NCBI GenBank assembly: GCA_016711095.1
Contig: JADJTP010000001.1
Span: forward strand, 496,001 to 560,000
DNA from: Actinomycetales bacterium
Lineage (GTDB): Bacteria; Actinomycetota; Actinomycetes; Actinomycetales; Dermatophilaceae
Reading direction: 5' to 3'
Length of the DNA: 64,000 nucleotides
The notes below the pieces were generated by a model. It made no database searches. It saw only the letters and a program-made list of their open reading frames with translations, and had not been told where the DNA came from. Below are positions 1 through 8,163 of the stretch, one piece after another (positions within the stretch are counted from its first letter, which is position 1; each line of letters starts with the position of its first letter). The translations under genes and the position numbers were made by a program.

Positions 1-128
1 ACGTCGTGTTCACCGGCACGGTCAGCGCCCTTGACCCCCAGACCCGCCAGGCAACGGTCGAGCTCGGAGCCAACTGCGGCAGTGACAAGGTGCTCGGCCG
101 AGCCACTGCTGTCGTCCAACTCCGCTGA
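1..128 (+). CDS. MaoC-like hotdog dehydratase, C-terminal fragment (runs in from the left edge)
   Basis: The first 128 bases hold an open frame (codons start at base 3) that ends in TGA at 126-128. It reads VVFTGTVSALDPQTRQATVE, then about 20 more residues ending VVQLR. This resembles the C-terminus of MaoC/HadB-type (R)-hydratases, which act on 3-hydroxyacyl thioesters. In Actinobacteria such genes commonly lie just upstream of murB, and here only one base separates the stop from the chosen murB start, which supports an operon. Only about 41 residues are visible and no catalytic residues are included, so the family call rests on the tail and the neighbourhood. Confidence 0.65.
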   Translation, partial: VVFTGTVSALDPQTRQATVELGANCGSDKVLGRATAVVQLR

Positions 129-129
129 C

Positions 130-1203
130 GTGCGGGACGTTTTCGGCGCCCCGCTGGCGCCGCTGACGACGATGCGCGTCGGCGGGCCAGCCGAGCGCCT
201 GGTCACGGCTGCGTCGACCGACGAGCTCGTCGACGCGGTCCGCGAGGTCGACGACGCCGGCGAGCCGCTGCTGATCGTCTCGGGCGGCTCCAACCTCGTC
301 ATCGCAGACTCAGGCTTTCCCGGGACTGTCGTGCGGGTGGCCAGCGGCGGCATACGGGTCGAATCGGTCGACGCGTGCAGCGGCGCCACCGTGCGGGTTG
401 CCGCGGGCGTGCCGTGGGACTCGTTCGTCGTCCGGGCCGTCGCCGAGGGGTGGAGCGGCATCGAGGCGCTGTCCGGCATCCCTGGGTGCGTGGGTTCGAC
501 GCCGATCCAGAATGTCGGCGCCTACGGCCAAGAGGTGTCCGAGACAATCGCGCAGGTGCGGGTCTGGGATCGGGATCTCGGCGCCGTGCGCACGCTCAGC
601 GCTGCGGACTGCGGATTCGGTTATCGCGACTCGGCGTTCAAACGCTCCGCCGGTCGCCAGCTCGTCCTTGACGTGGTCTTCCAGTTGCCGCTCGGAGAGT
701 TGTCGGGGCCGGTGCGGTATGCCGACCTCGCGAGCGCTCTCGGCGTGGCCGAAGGGGACCGAGCCCCGCTGGGCGAGGTCCGCGACGCCGTGCTCGGCCA
801 GCGCCGACGACGTGGCATGGTGCTCGAAGAGTCCGACCACGACACCTGGAGCTGCGGCTCGTTCTTCACCAACCCCGTGCTCACACCAACGGACTTCGCC
901 GCGCTGGTGGCCCGCGCCGCGCAGCGGCTCGGCCCCGACGCCCCGTCGATTCCCCACTGGGACACGCCCCAGGGGGTCAAGACGAGCGCCGCATGGCTTA
1001 TCGAGCAGGCCGGCTTCGGTAAAGGCTTTGGTATGCCGGGTCCGGCCGCGTTGTCCACCAAGCACACGCTGGCCGTGACCAATCGCGGTGCCGCGACCGC
1101 CGCCGACGTCGTGGCCCTGGCCCGCCGAGTGCGCGACGGAGTCCGCGAGGCCTTCGGGCTCGTGCTGGTCAACGAGCCGATCCTCATCGGCATCGACCTG
1201 TGA
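130..1203 (+). CDS. murB: UDP-N-acetylenolpyruvoylglucosamine reductase (MurB)
   Basis: FAD enzyme that reduces UDP-GlcNAc-enolpyruvate to UDP-MurNAc with NADPH, a cytoplasmic step of peptidoglycan precursor synthesis. The FAD-binding motifs are clear: TTMRVGG near residue 14, SGGSN at about 51-55, and GIPGCVGSTPIQNVGAYG at about 116-133. The GYRDSAFK segment and the CGSFFTNP segment with the catalytic-acid serine (about residue 244) follow, and VNEPILIG ends the protein. I start at GTG 130, one base after the upstream stop, giving 357 aa. The longer frame from ATG 31 would add 33 unlikely residues that overlap the preceding gene. Confidence 0.95.
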   Translation: MRDVFGAPLAPLTTMRVGGPAERLVTAASTDELVDAVREVDDAGEPLLIVSGGSNLVIADSGFPGTVVRVASGGIRVESVDACSGATVRVAAGVPWDSFVVRAVAEGWSGIEALSGIPGCVGSTPIQNVGAYGQEVSETIAQVRVWDRDLGAVRTLSAADCGFGYRDSAFKRSAGRQLVLDVVFQLPLGELSGPVRYADLASALGVAEGDRAPLGEVRDAVLGQRRRRGMVLEESDHDTWSCGSFFTNPVLTPTDFAALVARAAQRLGPDAPSIPHWDTPQGVKTSAAWLIEQAGFGKGFGMPGPAALSTKHTLAVTNRGAATAADVVALARRVRDGVREAFGLVLVNEPILIGIDL

Positions 1204-1228
1204 CCGATGGTGACCTCGACCCCCTGGG

Positions 1229-2020
1229 TCACCCCACAAGCTGGATGCTGAAGGTCTCCTTCGGGAAACGCGTCGAGGTGCCGGTGACGGCGGTGATCGG
1301 GCGGGTGTAGTCCAGGCGGATCGCGGTGGCGGCTTTGGGATCGACCTTGACGACGATCCACCCGGTGGCAGGCGCCGCGGACACCTCGGCGGGCAGCAGA
1401 CTCCAGAGCGCGGCCGCGAGCTGAGCATTGATGATCGGGTCGGGGCGGTTGGGAAATGGAGACCCGGTGAAGAGCGCGAAGTCCACCGTGCGGATGGCCG
1501 CGGTGTACGTCGTTCCGGGGGTCCAGCGCATCTCGACCCCGACGAGCTCGAAGGCGGCCATCTGCGCCGGCGAGGTGCCCTGCGGCCATGGCAGATTGCG
1601 GGCGAGCCTGGTCACTGTGATGTCGTGGCCGAGAACGGGGTCTTTCACTGCGCGCTCCACGGCGATGAACTCGGTCGGCAGCGCGCCCGTCAGTGGGGCG
1701 GGAGCGACCGGCTGGGCGGTGGCCACCGGCGGCTCGGCAGGCACCGACGGGGCGGACAGGTCAGTCGGATTCGGCGTCGGCGGCGGGGGAGCGGACTCGC
1801 TCGAGGTCGCTGCGGACGGCCCGCTCGGGTCGATGGGCGTCGTGCTTGTCGCGAGCGACCCGGACGCTGTGGCGCTCGCGCCTGCCGAGGCCGGTGACGA
1901 TGCGGCGGGCGTTGCACGGCCGATCGACGAGTCCGAGCTGCAGCCACCCGCTAGGACTCCGGTGAGGAGGGCCACGGCGACGGGCGCCGCTGTCCGCACG
2001 GCGGCGATCCGGCGTCTCAC
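1229..2020 (-). CDS. Secreted lipoprotein, function unknown
   Basis: GTG start. The N-terminus is basic (MRRR), followed by a hydrophobic stretch and a lipobox LAGGC with the lipidated cysteine at about residue 27, so it should be anchored to the outer face of the membrane. Residues about 28-112 are a low-complexity Ser/Ala/Pro/Thr linker. The remaining ~150 residues look globular and beta-rich, somewhat like DUF4352-type extracytoplasmic domains, but I cannot assign a family. It ends 25 bp from the convergent murB stop and lies 63 bp downstream of the adenosine deaminase gene on the same strand, so the two may be co-transcribed. Confidence 0.75.
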   Translation of the reverse strand: MRRRIAAVRTAAPVAVALLTGVLAGGCSSDSSIGRATPAASSPASAGASATASGSLATSTTPIDPSGPSAATSSESAPPPPTPNPTDLSAPSVPAEPPVATAQPVAPAPLTGALPTEFIAVERAVKDPVLGHDITVTRLARNLPWPQGTSPAQMAAFELVGVEMRWTPGTTYTAAIRTVDFALFTGSPFPNRPDPIINAQLAAALWSLLPAEVSAAPATGWIVVKVDPKAATAIRLDYTRPITAVTGTSTRFPKETFSIQLVG

Positions 2021-2083
2021 GTCGCGACCCCGATGTGAGCGCGCAGGGGAAGGCTGCCACGAGTGCGTCCGTCGACATGGGGA

Positions 2084-3262
2084 TCACGGTAGTTCGCCGT
2101 CCTGTGCCGCCAGCCAAGCGTCGATGTCCGCCAGGGCCGCCCGTCGGATCGACTCCGGCGCCCGGCTGCCGCGCACCGAGCCGCGGGCGAGCTGGGCGAG
2201 TTCGGCGTCGGTGAAGCCGAGTGATTCACGGGCGAGCAGATATTGCGCAGTCAAGCGTGTGCCGAAGAGCAGGGGGTCGTCGGCAGACAGGGCGATCGGT
2301 ATGCCGCGGGCCGAGATTTCGCGCAGCGGCACCTGGGCGGCGCGGTCGTAGACCCCCATGGCTACGTTGCTGCCGGGACAGACCTCCAGGGTGACGCCGG
2401 CGTCGGCGACCTCATCGAGCACCCGAGGATCTTCGACCGACCGCACGCCGTGACCGATCCGGTCGGGGCGCAGTGCGCTGAGCGTCTCCTGGATCGCGGC
2501 GGGTCCGAGCAACTCCCCGCCGTGCGGCACAAGGGCCAGACCGGCTCGTCTGGCAAGCTCGAACGCGGGTGCGAAATCGGCTGTCACACCTCGGCGTTCG
2601 TCGTTGGACAGACCGAATCCCACGACCGTGCCCGGCGCGTCACCGGCATACCGGGCGGCGAGGCGAGCGAGGGTCCGGGCATCGAGCGGATGGCGGATCC
2701 GGGAGGCGGCCACGACGATCGCCACGCCCGTGCCGGTCAGCTCGGACGCGGCGCGGGCCTCGTCGAGGATGATCTCCAGGGCCGGGGTGAGTCCCCCGAC
2801 GTGCACGGCATACGACGACGGCTCGACCTGCAGCTCGAGCCAGCGAGAACCCTCCGCAGCATCGTCGGCGGCCGCTTCGCGCACGAGCCGGCGCAGCTCC
2901 TGCTCGCCCCGCACGCACGAGCGGGCCGCGTCGTAGAGTCGCTGGAAGCGAAACCAGCCGCGCTCGTCCGTCGCGTGCAGCCTCGGCGGCCAGTCGCCGG
3001 TGAGGGCATCCGGCAGCCGCACACCGTGCCCGGCGGCGAGGTCCAGCAGCGTCGCCAGGCGCATCGACCCGGTGAAGTGCAGGTGCAGATGCGCCTTGGG
3101 GAGGGCGTCGAGCGGCCTGCGCCAGGGTCGGCCCGGGCCGACGGCGTTGTCAGGGCTAGCGGTGGCAACGCCGTCGGCGCTGGCAAGGCCTGCGGCGTTG
3201 GCAGGGCTGTCCAGGTGGGGAGCGCCGGTAGGTCTGGGCGCGGTCGGGGGGCGGATGATCAG
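2084..3262 (-). CDS. add: Adenosine deaminase; start codon uncertain
   Basis: Zinc enzyme converting adenosine to inosine in purine salvage. Metal and substrate motifs are present: HLHLHF (N-terminal HxH), HGGE, IGHG, EVCPGSN and SADDP. The first ATG in frame is at 3064, but the essential PKAHLHLHFTGS segment lies upstream of it (about 3065-3100). The frame is open back to the DUF5709 stop with no ATG, GTG or TTG. The candidates are CTG codons at 3262 (overlapping the upstream stop as CTGA) and 3214, or a small indel joining a TTG at 3186 in another frame. The end given here is the CTG at 3262, and positions 3101-3262 are provisional. Confidence 0.8.
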   Translation of the reverse strand: MIIRPPTAPRPTGAPHLDSPANAAGLASADGVATASPDNAVGPGRPWRRPLDALPKAHLHLHFTGSMRLATLLDLAAGHGVRLPDALTGDWPPRLHATDERGWFRFQRLYDAARSCVRGEQELRRLVREAAADDAAEGSRWLELQVEPSSYAVHVGGLTPALEIILDEARAASELTGTGVAIVVAASRIRHPLDARTLARLAARYAGDAPGTVVGFGLSNDERRGVTADFAPAFELARRAGLALVPHGGELLGPAAIQETLSALRPDRIGHGVRSVEDPRVLDEVADAGVTLEVCPGSNVAMGVYDRAAQVPLREISARGIPIALSADDPLLFGTRLTAQYLLARESLGFTDAELAQLARGSVRGSRAPESIRRAALADIDAWLAAQDGELP

Positions 3263-3789
3263 TCGTCGAGGTCCTCGTCGTCGGCGTCGATGATGTGCAT
3301 CGCCGCCTCCTCGGCCGACGCACCGCCCCCGTCGATGCCCACGTCGCCGCCGAACACGTCGTTCTCGAAGGCCGGGTTGCCGTCCTCGCTGGAGGCGACG
3401 ATCCGGCCGCTGCGTTGGCGTCCCGCTTGGCCGACGAAGTCCTCGTCCGCATAGATCGAGTCGGGGTCGTCGCCGCCCAGCTTCGCGGTGCGCGCGCCGA
3501 CCAGGCCGCTCTCGTCGTCCGGGGCACCGTAGGCCGTGAAGGGGTCGGGCTCCTCCTGCAGGATCCGCTCCTCGATCGTCTCGTGACCACGCTGCTCCGA
3601 GGCCGTCGTTCCGTGGGAGTAGGAACGCCGTGGGCGCTCCGGCAGCGAGAAACCCTCGTCGAGGATGTCGTCGACACCCCGGTCGATCAACGTGTCCTCT
3701 GCTTGGAGCTGGTCCTCGTCATCGACGGACCACACCTCCAGGTCGTCGCCGATGGTGTCGTTGTCGAAGGCAGCCTCGTCGGTGCTCAT
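3259..3789 (-). CDS. DUF5709 domain protein
   Basis: A 176-residue, strongly acidic, probably soluble protein with no signal peptide or membrane segment. The pattern is typical of the actinobacterial DUF5709 family: N-terminal DLEVWSVDDEDQLQAEDTL, a central ETIEERILQEEPDP segment, DDESGLVGART, then a Gly/Asp-rich tail ending HIIDADDEDLDD. The function of this family is unknown. It sits between the aminotransferase and adenosine deaminase genes, all on the minus strand, and its stop may overlap the start of the deaminase. Confidence 0.8.
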   Translation of the reverse strand: MSTDEAAFDNDTIGDDLEVWSVDDEDQLQAEDTLIDRGVDDILDEGFSLPERPRRSYSHGTTASEQRGHETIEERILQEEPDPFTAYGAPDDESGLVGARTAKLGGDDPDSIYADEDFVGQAGRQRSGRIVASSEDGNPAFENDVFGGDVGIDGGGASAEEAAMHIIDADDEDLDD

Positions 3790-3862
3790 GGTTCAACTCT
3801 GCCACTACCCATGCCATCGGGCCACTGCCCGGGGTGCCTGTTTCACCCCTCGTGGAGCGGTC

Positions 3863-5092
3863 TCAGTGCGCTTCGGCAAGCAGAGACTGGATGCGCGTGA
3901 CTCCCTCGACGAGGTCGTCATCACCGAGGGCGTAGGACAGGCGCAGGTAGCCGCTGGGCCCGAACGCTTCACCGGGCACCACCGCCACCTCGACCTCGTC
4001 GAGGATGAGCGTGGCGAGGTCGGCCGAGGTCAGCGGGCGGGCGCCGCGGATCGTGCGGCCGAGGACACCCTTGATGGACGGATAGACATAGAACGCACCC
4101 TGCGGGGTCGGGCAGCTCACCCCGGGGATCTGCCCGAGCAGCTCGACCATCAGGCGACGGCGTCGGTCGAATGCCACCCTCATCGCGTCGACGGCGGTGA
4201 GGTCGCCGGACAAGGCCGCGATCGCGGCCCGCTGGGCGATGTTGTTGACATTGCTCGTCAAGTGGCTCTGCAGGTTGGTCGCCGCCGCGATGACGTCCTT
4301 CGGCCCGGCCATCCACCCGACCCGCCACCCGGTCATGGCATAGGTCTTGGCGACGCCGTTGAGCACGATGCACGTGTCGGCGAGTTCGGGCACCTCGACC
4401 GGCATGCTCGCCGCGGCCACACCGTCGTACGTGAGGTGCTCATAGATCTCATCGGTGATGACCCAGATGCCGTGGCTGTGCGCCCACTGGCCGATGGCGC
4501 GGACCTGCTCGGGGGAGTAGACGGCACCGGTGGGGTTGGACGGCGAGCAGAAGAGCAGCGCCTTGGTGTGCTCGGTGCGGGCCGCCTCGAGCTGCTCGAC
4601 CGTGACCATGTAGCCCTGCTCCTCGCCCGCGAACACCTCGACAGCGGTGCCGCCGGCCAGGGCGATGGCCTCCGGATAGGTCGTCCAGTAAGGCGCTGGC
4701 AGCAGCACCTCGTCGCCGGGGTCGACGATCGTCGCGAAGGCCGTGTAGACGGCCTGCTTGCCGCCATTGGTGACGAGGACCTGCCCGGCCGGCACGTCAA
4801 GTCCGCTGTCGCGCCGGGTCTTGACCGAGATGGCCTCGCGCAGTTCCGGCAGTCCGGCGGCCGGCGTGTAGCGGTGGTTGGCGGGCACCCGCGCCGCCGC
4901 GACGGCGGCCTCGACGATGTAGTCAGGCGTCGGGAAGTCCGGCTCACCCGCACCGAAGCCGATCACCGGCCGACCCTGGGCCTTCAGTGCCTTCGCCTTC
5001 GCGTCGACGGCGAGGGTGGCGCTCTCGGCGATGGCGCCGATGCGCAAGGAGACACGGCGGCGGGGGATGATGAGATCGGTCACCCGCGACAT
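3863..5092 (-). CDS. aspC: Pyridoxal-phosphate aminotransferase, aspartate aminotransferase type
   Basis: Class I/II PLP aminotransferase, probably interconverting aspartate and oxaloacetate with glutamate/2-oxoglutarate. Seen: GAGEPDFPTP near the N-terminus, YTPAAGLPELR, NGGKQAV, the CSPSNPTGAVYSPE cofactor loop, ITDEIYEHLTYDG, the Schiff-base lysine in GVAKTYAMTGWRVGW (about residue 249) and the C-terminal LRLSYA arginine. I start at the ATG whose product begins MSRVTDLIIP (409 aa), preceded by a GGCGGGA-like ribosome site. A further in-frame ATG 45 bp upstream would add a poorly conserved Arg/Gly-rich leader. The location just before tRNA-Trp and secE is the usual actinobacterial order. 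Confidence 0.93.
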   Translation of the reverse strand: MSRVTDLIIPRRRVSLRIGAIAESATLAVDAKAKALKAQGRPVIGFGAGEPDFPTPDYIVEAAVAAARVPANHRYTPAAGLPELREAISVKTRRDSGLDVPAGQVLVTNGGKQAVYTAFATIVDPGDEVLLPAPYWTTYPEAIALAGGTAVEVFAGEEQGYMVTVEQLEAARTEHTKALLFCSPSNPTGAVYSPEQVRAIGQWAHSHGIWVITDEIYEHLTYDGVAAASMPVEVPELADTCIVLNGVAKTYAMTGWRVGWMAGPKDVIAAATNLQSHLTSNVNNIAQRAAIAALSGDLTAVDAMRVAFDRRRRLMVELLGQIPGVSCPTPQGAFYVYPSIKGVLGRTIRGARPLTSADLATLILDEVEVAVVPGEAFGPSGYLRLSYALGDDDLVEGVTRIQSLLAEAH

Positions 5093-5307
5093 GCTGCCAT
5101 CCCGCCGGCCGCCGCGCCGCTCCCGTCCGTTCTGCAATCCGCCCGTATGCCGTCTACCGCCCGTTCTGGCGCGGAAGTCCGCGGGATGCCGTGACCCCTC
5201 GACGTTTCGCGGCGGGTGAGTCCTCCCGGTATGCTGGTTCCTCGGTGGCCATGCGGGCCCCGATTATGCGTGCCCGCACACCGTCGCTGGTCTCCCGAGA
5301 CCGGCGA

Positions 5308-5380
5308 AGGGCAATAGCTCAATTGGTAGAGCACCGGTCTCCAAAACCGGCGGTTGTGGGTTCGAGTCCCTCTTGCCCTG
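5308..5380 (+). tRNA. trpT: tRNA-Trp (anticodon CCA)
   Basis: A 73-nt cloverleaf. The acceptor arm AGGGCAA (5308-5314) pairs with TTGCCCT (5373-5379), with discriminator G at 5380. The D arm includes AGCTC...GAGC. The anticodon stem CCGGT/ACCGG encloses the loop CTCCAAA, with anticodon CCA at 5341-5343. The T arm contains GGTTCGAGTCC. The 3' CCA is not encoded. It lies immediately ahead of secE, the usual place for tRNA-Trp in Actinobacteria. Confidence 0.97.
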
Positions 5381-5412
5381 CGTCGAGGTATGACCGATCG
5401 AGATGAGGATGA

Positions 5413-5682
5413 GTGACCGAGTCGAGCACGGCCCGATCCGAGAGCCGAGCCACCCGTAACAGGGGCGGCGGCGGCAACCCGGTCAGCCGGTTGTTCGCGG
5501 CGATCGCGGTGTTTGTGCGCCAGATTTTGGACGAACTGCGCAAGGTGGTCCGTCCGACTGGCTCCGAACTGCTCAACTACACGATCGTCGTCATCTTCTT
5601 CGTGCTCACGATCATGGCGATCGTGGCCGGGTTGGACGCCGTCCTGCAACGCCTGGTGTTGCTGGTCTTTGCCGGCAGCTGA
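5413..5682 (+). CDS. secE: Preprotein translocase subunit SecE
   Basis: Small essential membrane subunit that clamps the SecY channel. The 89 residues comprise a Ser/Arg/Gly-rich leader, an amphipathic segment with the conserved LDELRKVVRPTGSELLNYT signature (about residues 38-56), and one transmembrane helix (about 57-80), the usual single-helix form of Gram-positives. GTG start with a purine-rich GATGAGGATGA just upstream. It is followed by nusG 77 bp later, as is nearly universal. Confidence 0.96.
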   Translation: MTESSTARSESRATRNRGGGGNPVSRLFAAIAVFVRQILDELRKVVRPTGSELLNYTIVVIFFVLTIMAIVAGLDAVLQRLVLLVFAGS

Positions 5683-5759
5683 CCCCGCCTGATCGCACCG
5701 CACACGTTCAACCCTGGGCGCCCCCGCGTCCCCCGAAGCAAAGAAATGAGGTCCCGGCC

Positions 5760-6581
5760 GTGGCCGACGAGAGCGACACGATCGAGGTGAGCGAGGTGAC
5801 CGACGCCGGTGCGCAGGCCGTGCCGACGCCGCCCGAGTTCGCCGACGACCCGGCCGAGGACGCCGAGACGACCCTGGACGCCTTGGCCCAGGAGGCAGAC
5901 CCTGACGCCGAGCCTGAGGACGCAGGGCCACAGGACGCCGAGCCGAGTGAGCCGGAGGCGGCCGACGAGGTCGACCCTGTGGCCGAGTTCAAGGCGACCC
6001 TTCGGGCCAAGCCCGGCGACTGGTATGTCGTGCACTCCTACGCGGGCTACGAGAACCGGGTCAAGACCAACCTTGAGACCCGCATCGTCAGCCTGAACAT
6101 GGAGGACTACATCTTCGAGATCGAGGTCCCGATGGAGGAGGTGACCGAGATCAAGAACGGCCAGAAGAAACTCGTCCGGCGCGTTCGGATGCCCGGTTAC
6201 GTCCTTGTGCGGATGGAGCTCACCGATGAGTCGTGGGGTGCCGTGCGGCACACGCCCGGGGTCACGAGTTTCGTCGGCAATGCCCACCAGCCGATCCCGT
6301 TGTCGCTCGACGAGGTCTACCGCATGCTTGCCCCCGAGCTTGCCCCGCTGGCCGGTCCGGCCGGAGCCGGCGCGGTCGGCACGGGCGGCAAGGCCAAGGA
6401 GATCCGGGTCATCGACTTCGAGGTCAATGAGTCCGTCACGATCATGGAGGGCCTCTTCGAGACCCTGCCGGCGACGATCTCCGAGATCAACCCCGACACC
6501 CAGAAGCTCAAGGTGCTCGTCTCGATTTTCGGCCGGGAGACCCCGGTCGAGCTGTCCTTCAGCCAGGTCGCCAAGATCTGA
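5760..6581 (+). CDS. nusG: Transcription termination/antitermination protein NusG
   Basis: Binds RNA polymerase, modulates pausing and can couple transcription to ribosomes via S10. GTG start, 273 aa. The first ~75 residues are an acidic Ala/Glu/Asp-rich extension common in actinobacterial NusG. The NGN domain begins at about WYVVHSYAGYENRVK and includes VRRVRMPGYVLVRM and RHTPGVTSFVG. The KOW domain (about 218-273) carries VNESVTIMEGLFETLPATIS and FGRETPVELSF. It lies between secE and rplK in the conserved order. Confidence 0.97.
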   Translation: MADESDTIEVSEVTDAGAQAVPTPPEFADDPAEDAETTLDALAQEADPDAEPEDAGPQDAEPSEPEAADEVDPVAEFKATLRAKPGDWYVVHSYAGYENRVKTNLETRIVSLNMEDYIFEIEVPMEEVTEIKNGQKKLVRRVRMPGYVLVRMELTDESWGAVRHTPGVTSFVGNAHQPIPLSLDEVYRMLAPELAPLAGPAGAGAVGTGGKAKEIRVIDFEVNESVTIMEGLFETLPATISEINPDTQKLKVLVSIFGRETPVELSFSQVAKI

Positions 6582-6686
6582 CCGAAGACTCCCGTCGACC
6601 GCGCACCAGCACGGTCGGCACCTGCAACCGGGTCATCGCCCAGCGCTGCACAGGCGTAGGCCCACCATCCAAGGAGAAAACCCAGC

Positions 6687-7124
6687 ATGCCCCCCAAGAA
6701 GAGAAAGATCACCGGCTTCGTCAAGCTGCAGATCAACGCGGGCGCGGCCACCCCGGCGCCGCCCGTCGGCCCGGCCCTCGGCCAGCACGGCGTCAACATC
6801 ATGGAGTTCGTCAAGGCTTACAACGCCGCGACCGAGCACCAGCGTGGCAACGTCATCCCGGTCGAGATCACCGTCTATGACGACCGCTCGTTCACCTTCG
6901 TCACCAAGACCCCGCCGGCCGCGGAACTCATCAAGAAGGCCGCCGGGATCGCCAAAGGCTCCGACACCCCACACAAGACCAAGGTCGCCAAGCTCACCGC
7001 CGACCAGGTCCGCGAGATCGCCCAGCAGAAACTCGAAGACCTCAACGCCAACGACCTCGAGATGGCGGCCCGCATCATCGCCGGCACCGCTCGCTCGATG
7101 GGCGTGCAGACCGAGGGCTACTGA
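6687..7124 (+). CDS. rplK: 50S ribosomal protein L11
   Basis: Part of the GTPase-associated centre on 23S rRNA, contacted by elongation factors and by thiostrepton-type drugs. 145 aa. The N-terminal domain has the proline-rich ATPAPPVGPALGQHGVNIM segment, and the C-terminal RNA-binding domain ends IIAGTARSMGVQTEGY. AAGGAGAAAA precedes the ATG. It is followed by rplA, with a GTATGCCG hairpin in the 135-bp gap. Confidence 0.98.
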   Translation: MPPKKRKITGFVKLQINAGAATPAPPVGPALGQHGVNIMEFVKAYNAATEHQRGNVIPVEITVYDDRSFTFVTKTPPAAELIKKAAGIAKGSDTPHKTKVAKLTADQVREIAQQKLEDLNANDLEMAARIIAGTARSMGVQTEGY

Positions 7125-7144
7125 CCGCCCCCGGACCAAGCCGT

Positions 7145-7175
7145 GCGGCATACGGGCTCGCAGTCCGTATGCCGC
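7145..7175 (+). repeat. GCGGCATACGG inverted pair between rplK and rplA
   Basis: Perfect 11-bp arms at 7145-7155 and 7165-7175 around a 9-nt loop. The arms contain CGGCATAC and GTATGCCG, the word that recurs throughout this window. There is no T-run, and both flanking genes belong to one expected operon, so this is more likely a processing or attenuating hairpin, or a sequence-word site, than a full terminator. Confidence 0.75.
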
Positions 7176-7259
7176 CACCGTGGGAGAGCCGCGCGCGGCT
7201 CGCCGACCACGACTCCACCACCGGCACCCACCCGGGTGCACCTGACACAAGGAGCAGCA

Positions 7260-7976
7260 GTGAAGCGCAGCAAGGCATATCGGGCCGCGGCCGAGAAGAT
7301 CACCCCAGGCAAGCTCTACGCCCCGCTTGAGGCCGTCCGGCTCGCCAAGGAGACCTCGTCCACGACCTATGACTCGACCGTCGAGGTCGCCCTGCGACTG
7401 AGCGTCGACCCTCGCAAGGCCGACCAGATGGTCCGGGGAACCGTCAACCTCCCGCACGGCACCGGCAAGACCGCTCGGGTGCTCGTCTTCGCCGGAGGAG
7501 ACAAGGCCGATGCCGCCCGCGAGGCCGGCGCCGACTTCGTCGGATCCGACGACATGATCGAGAAGATCTCCGGCGGCTGGCTCGACTTCGACGCCGTCGT
7601 CGCGACCCCCGACATGATGGGCAAGGTCGGGCGCCTCGGCAAGGTCCTCGGGCCCCGCGGCCTCATGCCCAATCCCAAGACGGGCACGGTGACGATGGAC
7701 GTGGCCAAGGCCGTCACCGAGATCAAGGGCGGCAAGATCGAGTTCCGCGTCGACAAGCACGCCAACCTGCACTTCATCATCGGCAAGACGTCCTTCGACG
7801 AGAAGTCCTTGGTGGAGAACTACTCGGCGGCGCTCGACGAGGTACTGCGGCTCAAGCCGTCGGCGTCCAAGGGCCGGTACATCGAGAAGGTCACGATGGC
7901 CACGACGATGGGCCCGGGCATTCTGGTGGACCAGTCCCGCACCCGCGACCTGCTGGCCGAGGACGACAACGCCTGA
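7260..7976 (+). CDS. rplA: 50S ribosomal protein L1
   Basis: Forms the mobile L1 stalk at the E site, and in many bacteria represses its own operon. GTG at 7260 is preceded by AAGGAGCAGCA, and the product begins MKRSKAYRAAAEKI (238 aa, normal length). The open frame continues upstream into spacer sequence and those residues are excluded. The signature LGPRGLMPNPKTGTVT is present, and the protein ends LLAEDDNA. Confidence 0.97.
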   Translation: MKRSKAYRAAAEKITPGKLYAPLEAVRLAKETSSTTYDSTVEVALRLSVDPRKADQMVRGTVNLPHGTGKTARVLVFAGGDKADAAREAGADFVGSDDMIEKISGGWLDFDAVVATPDMMGKVGRLGKVLGPRGLMPNPKTGTVTMDVAKAVTEIKGGKIEFRVDKHANLHFIIGKTSFDEKSLVENYSAALDEVLRLKPSASKGRYIEKVTMATTMGPGILVDQSRTRDLLAEDDNA

Positions 7977-7989
7977 GCTCGGACTCGAT

Positions 7990-8021
7990 GGCGCCCGCGG
8001 ACAGCATCCGTCCCGGGCGCC
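7990..8021 (+). terminator. Terminator-like hairpin after rplA
   Basis: GGCGCCCG (7990-7997) pairs with CGGGCGCC (8014-8021), and an inner CGGA/TCCG extends the stem. It starts 14 bp past the rplA stop and is followed by TTCG rather than a T-run, the usual look of terminators in high-GC Actinobacteria. Confidence 0.6.
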
Positions 8022-8059
8022 TTCGCGTGCGTCGGCGGACTCTCTGACGGGCGCTGCGG

Positions 8060-8105
8060 GCTCTCTCAGCGGCGCGGCGGGGGCTCTCAGCGGCGCTGAG
8101 AGAGC
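8060..8105 (+). repeat. Inverted repeat GCTCTCTCAGC upstream of the lipoprotein gene
   Basis: GCTCTCTCAGC (8060-8070) and GCTGAGAGAGC (8095-8105) form 11-bp arms. A third copy of CTCTCAGCGGCG lies between them, so alternative pairings are possible. It sits about 60 bp before the downstream lipoprotein start. It could be a second terminator element or an operator; the sequence does not decide. Confidence 0.5.
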
Positions 8106-8163
8106 GCTGTTACGCTGGCGGCGTCAGATCAGCGTGATCTGCTCAGGCCCGGGGGTATGTGCT

